The notes beneath the pieces were generated by a model. It did no database searches. It had not been told where the DNA came from and worked only from the letters and a program-made list of their open reading frames with translations. Positions 33,391 to 37,694 of a DNA stretch of 37,694 nt are shown one piece after another (positions within the stretch are counted from its first letter, which is position 1; every line of letters begins with the position of its first letter). Made by a program: the position numbers and the translations under genes. Origin of the DNA: a virus; IMG/VR virus record IMGVR_UViG_3300029448_000135, positions 1 to 37,694 of that record; one strand, written 5' to 3'.

Positions 33391-33653
33391 AACATGAACT
33401 GACACTATACACTCAACCCAACTGCATGTATTGCGATATGATGAAGACGAAACTTGATCGTTGGGGATATAGATACGATATTGTAAATATTAGACTGGAT
33501 GAAAAGGCCAAAGCATATATTAAAGCTGAAGGTCATAAAACCGTCCCACAACTTTACTATGGTGAAACTCATATTAATCCTAATATCAACACTGAGCAGT
33601 ATACTCTAAATCTTTTAGAAGAGTATATTGGTTATTTGGATTCTGTGGCATGA
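33387..33653 (+). CDS. Glutaredoxin
   Basis: 88 residues from ATG 33387, which overlaps the gene 44 stop by ATGA and has RBS GGAGGT nine nt upstream (ATG 33381 is too close to it). Thioredoxin fold with active site PNCMYC (CxxC), cis-proline motif KTVPQLYY and a C-terminal helix NTEQYTLNLLEEYIG. Probably supplies electrons to ribonucleotide reductase, as phage glutaredoxins do; that enzyme is not in the window. It sits inside the clamp-loader operon and overlaps the next gene by ATGA. Confidence 0.9.
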   Translation: MKHELTLYTQPNCMYCDMMKTKLDRWGYRYDIVNIRLDEKAKAYIKAEGHKTVPQLYYGETHINPNINTEQYTLNLLEEYIGYLDSVA

Positions 33654-34087
33654 GAGTAGGGTTTACTTGTAGCACTTTTGATTTGCTTCATGCTGGTCAT
33701 GTCATGATGTTACGTGAAGCAAAGACTGTTTGTGATTATTTGATTGTTGGTTTACAAACTGATCCAACGATTGATCGCCCAGAAAAAAATAAACCTGTGC
33801 AAACACTTTTGGAACGATATATTCAATTAAATGCTATTGAGTATGTAGACGAGATTATTCCATATCAAACTGAACAGGATTTAGAAGATATTTTAAATAT
33901 GTTCCCTATCAATGTTCGTATTCTAGGTGAAGAATATAAAAATGGTAAGTTCACAGGAAGAAATATTTGTACAAAACGTGGAATTGAGTTATACTACAAT
34001 AAACGTGATCATCGTTTTTCATCCTCAGACCTAAGAGAAAGAGTATCAAATGAGTCCATTCGAGTTCGTGAAAGCGATCAACAATAA
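33650..34087 (+). CDS. Cytidylyltransferase-like nucleotidyltransferase
   Basis: 145 residues. An HIGH-superfamily nucleotidyltransferase: VGFTCSTFDLLHAGHV with the HxGH motif (H14, H17), GLQTDPTIDRP, a conserved ERY, and the late motif FSSSDLR. Closest in plan to glycerol-3-phosphate cytidylyltransferase (TagD-like) and ADP-heptose synthase-type enzymes, which join CTP or ATP to a phosphorylated sugar or alcohol. The substrate cannot be told. Coupled to glutaredoxin by ATGA and overlapping gene 62 by 38 nt. Confidence 0.88.
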   Translation: MRVGFTCSTFDLLHAGHVMMLREAKTVCDYLIVGLQTDPTIDRPEKNKPVQTLLERYIQLNAIEYVDEIIPYQTEQDLEDILNMFPINVRILGEEYKNGKFTGRNICTKRGIELYYNKRDHRFSSSDLRERVSNESIRVRESDQQ

Positions 34088-34442
34088 AACAGATATTATG
34101 CGTGACGATCTAGATGAGAAAGCATATAATTCTTATATGATAAATCGATCGTTTTCTTATTTTCCGGATACTGTACTACTTGCTAATGAAATGAATATAT
34201 ACCATAATCTTGATTCAAAACTGCAAAATGACTTTTTCCTAAATACTATACGGAAGAATCCTAAGCGATTTTCTAAATGGAATAAAGTTGTTGAGGATGA
34301 TGGTTTTGAAGCGGTGAAAGAATATTATGGATATAGCAATAGTAAAGCTCGTTCTGCTCTTTCACTACTTTCTACTGAACAAATAAATATAATTAAAAAG
34401 AAGGTAGATCATGGTGGAAGAAAGAGAAGTAAATCTAGTTGA
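34050..34442 (+). CDS. 62: Clamp loader small subunit gp62
   Basis: 130 residues, shorter than T4 gp62 (187), as in marine relatives. Identified from SPFEFVKAINNKTDIMRDD, YFPDTVLLANEMNIYHNLDS, the RKNPKRFSKW segment, and position just before regA. It completes the gp44/62 loader. It overlaps the upstream nucleotidyltransferase by 38 nt and regA by 32 nt in other frames. Confidence 0.85.
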   Translation: MSPFEFVKAINNKTDIMRDDLDEKAYNSYMINRSFSYFPDTVLLANEMNIYHNLDSKLQNDFFLNTIRKNPKRFSKWNKVVEDDGFEAVKEYYGYSNSKARSALSLLSTEQINIIKKKVDHGGRKRSKSS

Positions 34443-34827
34443 CTGGCAACCGAGCGATATGTTAGAGATTACGCTGAATGAACCAGATGATTTCCTCAAA
34501 GTAAAAGAAACTCTCACTCGTATTGGCATTGCGTCTCGAAAAGATAAAAAGCTTTATCAGTCCTGTCATATACTACACAAACAAGGTCGATATTTTATTA
34601 CACATTTCAAAGAACTATTCTTACTTGATGGTAATAAGTCTACACTTGAAGACACAGATATTCAAAGACGTAATACGATTGCTACTCTTTTATCTGATTG
34701 GGGGTTGCTTACTATTGTCAATGGTGATAAAGCAAAAGATGTTGCACCACTGAGGCAAATTAAGGTTTTACCGTTCAAAGAAAAGAATGCGTGGGAACTT
34801 TGCCCAAAGTATAACATCGGAAAATAA
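34411..34827 (+). CDS. regA: Translational repressor RegA
   Basis: 138 residues. The stretch DDFLKVKETLTRIGIASRKD, then KKLYQSCHILHKQGRY, is nearly the T4 RegA sequence; it ends CPKYNIGK (T4 VPKYTIGN). RegA binds AU-rich start regions of early mRNAs, including its own and the clamp and clamp-loader messages in T4. The N-terminus carries 16 extra residues before MLEITL (T4 starts MIEITL). ATG 34459 is an alternative start, but ATG 34411 overlaps gene 62 and is the usual long form in marine phages. Confidence 0.93.
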   Translation: MVEEREVNLVDWQPSDMLEITLNEPDDFLKVKETLTRIGIASRKDKKLYQSCHILHKQGRYFITHFKELFLLDGNKSTLEDTDIQRRNTIATLLSDWGLLTIVNGDKAKDVAPLRQIKVLPFKEKNAWELCPKYNIGK

Positions 34828-34843
34828 CTTTTTCATTTTTCGC

Positions 34844-34874
34844 TTGACTTTTAAACTCGAATAGAGTATAAATA
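34844..34874 (+). promoter_or_regulatory. Overlapping sigma70-type and late promoters of hsp20
   Basis: TTGACT (34844), 17 bp, TATAAA (34867); the same bases continue to an exact TATAAATA late box (34867-34874). The gene could be read both early by host-type sigma and late by gp55. Confidence 0.75.
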
Positions 34875-34879
34875 TATGT

Positions 34880-34906
34880 GAATTGCCCGAAAGGGGATTC
34901 GTTTTT
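34880..34906 (+). promoter_or_regulatory. Stem-loop in hsp20 leader (GAAA tetraloop)
   Basis: CCC-GAAA-GGG (34886-34895) extended by GAAT/ATTC (34880-34883, 34897-34900) and followed by GTTTTT. It lies at the predicted 5' end of the hsp20 transcript. It could be an RNA stabiliser, an attenuator or a temperature-responsive element. Confidence 0.45.
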
Positions 34907-34932
34907 ACCTTGCTAGTCAATAGGAGGAATAT

Positions 34933-35394
34933 ATGACTGGAAAAAATACTAGATACCCACGCAATGGGTTTATCGGTTTCGATCACATCTTTGCTGATTT
35001 AGAACGTATTCATAATCAAGCAAAGGATACCTATCCCCCACACAACGTTGTTAAGGTTGATGACCTTAAATTCACAGTAGAGATTGCTGTTGCCGGATTT
35101 GGTCAGGATCACATTGACATTGAAGTCAAAGATCATGTGCTGACTATCACTGGTAATCGTCCACAGCGTCGTGAACAAGATATGTATGTGCATAAAGGTA
35201 TTAGTGCTCGAAAGTTTAAAAAGTCATTCAGACTGTCTGAATATACAGAAGTAATCGGAGCAGATCTTTTGGACGGAATCTTGACTGTTGATCTTGAAGT
35301 CGTCCTGCCAAAAGAGAAGCAGCCTCGTAAAATTTCAATTGGAAAAAACGAGGAAAATAGTAATGCTGAATTTCTTACGGAAGGTGGGCAGTAA
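34933..35394 (+). CDS. Small heat-shock protein Hsp20
   Basis: 153 residues with strong RBS TAGGAGG. An N-terminal aromatic region (GFIGFDHIFADLERIHNQAK) precedes the alpha-crystallin domain: FTVEIAVAGFGQDHIDIEVK, LTITGNRP, and the conserved A-x-L-x-x-G-I-L at ADLLDGILTVDLE. Hsp20 proteins bind unfolding proteins without ATP and are common in marine T4-like phages; a role in virion protein folding has been suggested. It may be made both early and late, judging from its promoter. Confidence 0.95.
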   Translation: MTGKNTRYPRNGFIGFDHIFADLERIHNQAKDTYPPHNVVKVDDLKFTVEIAVAGFGQDHIDIEVKDHVLTITGNRPQRREQDMYVHKGISARKFKKSFRLSEYTEVIGADLLDGILTVDLEVVLPKEKQPRKISIGKNEENSNAEFLTEGGQ

Positions 35395-35551
35395 CATCAT
35401 TGAAGCCCGACTCAACTCTGCTTACTGGCAAGTAGCAGGTTATCTTAAAAATGAATATCGTACAGGTAGTAACCATTTTACTCAACACGATATCTGCGAA
35501 ATGTTAAAAAAGGAGGGATTCGATGCAGTGGTTTACAAAGTCACTCAGTAA
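35363..35551 (+). CDS. Small protein, function unknown
   Basis: 62 residues from ATG 35363 (RBS GAGG), overlapping hsp20 by 32 nt in another frame; the longer frame upstream is read-through inside hsp20. Sequence LNSAYWQVAGYLKNEYRTGS, ending CEMLKKEGFDAVVYKVTQ. Not recognised. It overlaps the following small gene by 29 nt. Confidence 0.6.
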   Translation: MLNFLRKVGSNIIEARLNSAYWQVAGYLKNEYRTGSNHFTQHDICEMLKKEGFDAVVYKVTQ

Positions 35552-35708
35552 ATGGTGGAAAGAAGCCCGCATGACTGATGAAGAAAGATATCTTTCCGCA
35601 TCTACAAACTTGATTGATTTTGAAAATCGACAAAGGGACATTGCTTATGGCAGAGCTCCTTATCAACTTCAAAATCAACACTGGTTGAAGACAAACAACT
35701 ATAACTAA
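35523..35708 (+). CDS. Small DUF3563-like protein
   Basis: 61 residues with a strong RBS AAGGAGG. WWKEARMTDEERYLSASTNL followed by IDFENRQRDI resembles the short DUF3563 proteins (helical, ...YLA.A.DL.DLE.R.R...). Function unknown. It ends 8 nt before the terminator that closes the hsp20 unit. Confidence 0.6.
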   Translation: MQWFTKSLSKWWKEARMTDEERYLSASTNLIDFENRQRDIAYGRAPYQLQNQHWLKTNNYN

Positions 35709-35715
35709 AGTAAGA

Positions 35716-35737
35716 GGGGACTTCGGTCCCCTTTTTT
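35716..35737 (+). terminator. Intrinsic terminator with UUCG loop
   Basis: Stem GGGGAC/GTCCCC (35716-35721 with 35726-35731), tetraloop TTCG, six T. It ends the hsp20 unit and abuts the next -35 box. Confidence 0.94.
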
Positions 35738-35738
35738 G

Positions 35739-35767
35739 TTGACAAACAGCAAAAAATATTATATAAT
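35739..35767 (+). promoter_or_regulatory. Sigma70-type promoter of gene 43
   Basis: TTGACA (35739), 17 bp, TATAAT (35762), both consensus, fused to the preceding terminator exactly as at 29111-29166. RBS AGAGGG and ATG 35796 follow. Confidence 0.9.
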
Positions 35768-35795
35768 GATCCTTCAAACTCAAAGAGGGTAGCGA

Positions 35796-37694
35796 ATGCA
35801 ATTTTACACTTCCGTCAATCGTCTAGGTAACTCCATTCTCGTGCGAGGATATAAAGACGGTGTGAAGACGCAGGAACGCATTAAGTTCAAACCAACATAT
35901 TACGTACCAACAAAAGAAAAAACAGAATGGAAATCTTTAAGTGGACAACCAGTCGCACCAGTCACCTTCAATGACGCCAAAGAAGCAAGAGAGTTTATAC
36001 AACGATATAAAGGTATGGATAATTTTCAGGTGGTGGGGAATACAAATCATGTTGCTCAGTGGGTTTATGATGTATATCCTAACCAGATTAGATTTGACCG
36101 TGAAAGCATCAACACGACCACAATCGATATTGAGGTGGCTTCCGACGATGGATTCCCTGAACCAGCTGCTGCCGATTATCCCGTCATTACTATCACTACA
36201 AAAAACAATATTGACAATCTTTATCATGTTTGGGGTATGTATGATTATGAACCTCAGTCTGGCAATGTCAAATATTACCGCTGCCAAGATGAGTATGAAT
36301 TACTTTTATCTTTCCTTGCTTTCTGGCATAATCCTTCTAACTGCCCTGATGTAGTTACAGGTTGGAATACGACATTCTTTGATATTCCTTACCTTGTAAA
36401 TCGCATTACTAAAGTGCTGGGCGAAGAGAAAGCGAAGATGCTTTCACCTTGGAAACATATTCGTGAACGCAATGTTAAGAAGATGAATCGTGAACTACTT
36501 GCGCACGAGGTTACTGGTATTCAACAACTTGACTACCTAGACCTGTTTCAAAAGTTCGGTTATACCTATGGCATGCAGGAGTCCTATAAGTTGGACCATA
36601 TTGCGCATGTTGTTCTGGGCGAAAAGAAACTGTCCTATGATGAGTATGGTTCGCTGCACTCTCTATATAAGCATGACTTCCAAAAGTTTGTCGACTATAA
36701 CATTAAAGACGTTGAACTCGTCGACCGACTAGAGGATAAACTCGGACTGATTACTCTTGCCATGACCATGGCATATAAAGCAGGGTGTAACTTCAACGAT
36801 ACATTTGGCACTACAGGTATCTGGGAAACGATTATCTACCGTGATCTGATGTCCCGCAATATCGTGCCACCGCTCAAGAAAGACAAGAGTAAGAAAAGAT
36901 ATCCCGGTGCATATGTAAAAGAACCTACACCTGCGATGTATGATTGGGTGGTTTCTTTTGACCTTGCCTCGCTGTATCCTAATATCCTTGTACAGTGGAA
37001 TATGTCGCCCGAGACTATCGTAGATACTTTCAAGTCCGGGGTTTCGGTACAAAACTTATTGAATAAAGTTCCTTTGACAAACAAAGAAGACGAGACTACT
37101 GTGGTTCTTGCTTATCTAAAAGAGAATGAGAATGTTGCTGCCAATGGTGCCGTCTTTCGAACTGATGAGACAGGTATTCTCCCACGTATTGTAAAAGATT
37201 ATTATGCTGAACGCAAAGTTATCAAAGGTAAGATGATCGAAGTAAAGCAGCGTCAGCAGGAACAAGGTAACTCCTATGAGATTGAGAAAGAGATTGAACA
37301 TCTAGAGAATCAGCAGATGTCAATTAAGATTCTGCTTAACTCTTTGTATGGTGCACTCGGTAATCAATATTTTAATTACTTTGATCAGCGTATCGCTGAG
37401 GCAATTACCTATAGTGGTCAGTTGTGCATTCTTTGGTCGGAACGTGCCATGAATGCAGCGATGTCTGAAGCATGCGAAAAAGAAGATGATTATGTGATTG
37501 CGATTGATACAGATTCACTCTATGTTAATATGAAACCTCTTATTGATAAGTTTAAACCCAAGAATCCTGTTAACTTTCTCTCGGAGTTAGGTGAAAAACA
37601 TTTTCAACCAATCCTCTCCAAAGCATATGCTGAACTGCACAATTATACGTATAGTAAAGAAAATCGTATGGACATGGAACGTGAGGTGATCGCA
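35796..37694 (+). CDS. 43: DNA polymerase gp43, family B (3' partial)
   Basis: 633 codons to the right edge with no stop (T4 gp43: 898), so about the first two thirds. Start MQFYTSVNRLGNSILVRGY. 3'-5' exonuclease motifs: Exo I TTIDIEVASDD, Exo II VVTGWNTTFFDIPYL, Exo III YNIKDVELV. Polymerase motif A is SFDLASLYPNI, motif B KILLNSLYGALGNQ, and motif C AIDTDSLYVN, all intact. It replicates the phage genome with clamp gp45. No intron or intein is seen in the part present. The unit has its own strong sigma70-type promoter behind a terminator. Confidence 0.96.
   Translation, partial: MQFYTSVNRLGNSILVRGYKDGVKTQERIKFKPTYYVPTKEKTEWKSLSGQPVAPVTFNDAKEAREFIQRYKGMDNFQVVGNTNHVAQWVYDVYPNQIRFDRESINTTTIDIEVASDDGFPEPAAADYPVITITTKNNIDNLYHVWGMYDYEPQSGNVKYYRCQDEYELLLSFLAFWHNPSNCPDVVTGWNTTFFDIPYLVNRITKVLGEEKAKMLSPWKHIRERNVKKMNRELLAHEVTGIQQLDYLDLFQKFGYTYGMQESYKLDHIAHVVLGEKKLSYDEYGSLHSLYKHDFQKFVDYNIKDVELVDRLEDKLGLITLAMTMAYKAGCNFNDTFGTTGIWETIIYRDLMSRNIVPPLKKDKSKKRYPGAYVKEPTPAMYDWVVSFDLASLYPNILVQWNMSPETIVDTFKSGVSVQNLLNKVPLTNKEDETTVVLAYLKENENVAANGAVFRTDETGILPRIVKDYYAERKVIKGKMIEVKQRQQEQGNSYEIEKEIEHLENQQMSIKILLNSLYGALGNQYFNYFDQRIAEAITYSGQLCILWSERAMNAAMSEACEKEDDYVIAIDTDSLYVNMKPLIDKFKPKNPVNFLSELGEKHFQPILSKAYAELHNYTYSKENRMDMEREVIA

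Noticed and set aside
34812-34842. Terminator after regA
   Set aside because: The region is T-rich (CTTTTTCATTTTTCG), but only a weak A/T stem can be drawn, so it was not called.
1-37694. CRISPR array, insertion sequence, homing endonuclease or intron
   Set aside because: No regularly spaced short repeats, transposase motifs, or interruptions of the usual intron hosts present here (17, 43, 46) were found.

Overview
The window is a tightly packed, one-strand (+) stretch of a T4-like contractile-tailed phage genome (myovirus), almost certainly marine. The gene order 13-14-15-16-17-18-19-20-67-(68)-21-22-23, followed by uvsY-uvsW-55-47-46-45-44-62-regA-43, matches the core of the T4-like group carried by phages of cyanobacteria and marine alphaproteobacteria. 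AT-rich DNA, fibre proteins with FPFATD-type repeats, an Hsp20, a phosphate-binding PstS and a 2OG-Fe(II) oxygenase all fit that group. No photosynthesis gene is present, and the PstS looks most like the alphaproteobacterial type, so the host could be an alphaproteobacterium or a picocyanobacterium. The sequence alone does not decide this.

Layout. Positions 1-2507 hold the end of a large tail fibre with an embedded cupredoxin-like domain and a C-terminal S74 self-cleaving chaperone. Positions 2500-4928 encode neck and tail-completion proteins gp13, gp14 and gp15. Positions 4950-12750 are an accessory adhesion island: two paralogous repeat fibres, a small fibre-associated protein, a two-domain 2OG-Fe(II) oxygenase, and a tandem pair of unrecognised paralogues, with fossil start regions between them. 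Positions 12750-14936 carry the terminase (gp16, a small membrane protein, gp17). Positions 15025-23167 encode sheath, tube, portal, prohead core, protease, scaffold, major capsid protein and a tube-like protein. From 23181 to the right edge come recombination, transcription and replication genes (uvsY, uvsW, 55, 47, 46, 45, 44, 62, regA, 43). Accessory genes sit among them: a tRNA-Gly and pstS between 47 and 46, glutaredoxin and a nucleotidyltransferase between 44 and 62, and hsp20 plus two small genes before 43. Gene 43 is cut by the right edge.

Regulation can be read directly. The structural half uses exact T4-type late promoters (TATAAATA) at 4924, 8860, 11796, 14948, 17367, 18979 and 22606. 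The replication half uses sigma70-type promoters with -35 and -10 boxes 17 bp apart (25802, 29138, 30926, 32398, 34844, 35739). Three of these are fused to an intrinsic terminator. gp55, the sigma factor expected to read the TATAAATA boxes, is itself driven by a sigma70-type promoter overlaid with palindromes. Many neighbouring genes overlap by 1-4 nt (TAATG or ATGA), implying translational coupling.

No wholly new defence or mobile system is evident. The most unusual points are the cupredoxin and dioxygenase genes in the fibre region, the cassette-like fibre leaders and fossils, the interlocked terminator/promoter units, a likely non-AUG start of gene 46, and metabolic genes inserted inside obligate replication operons.
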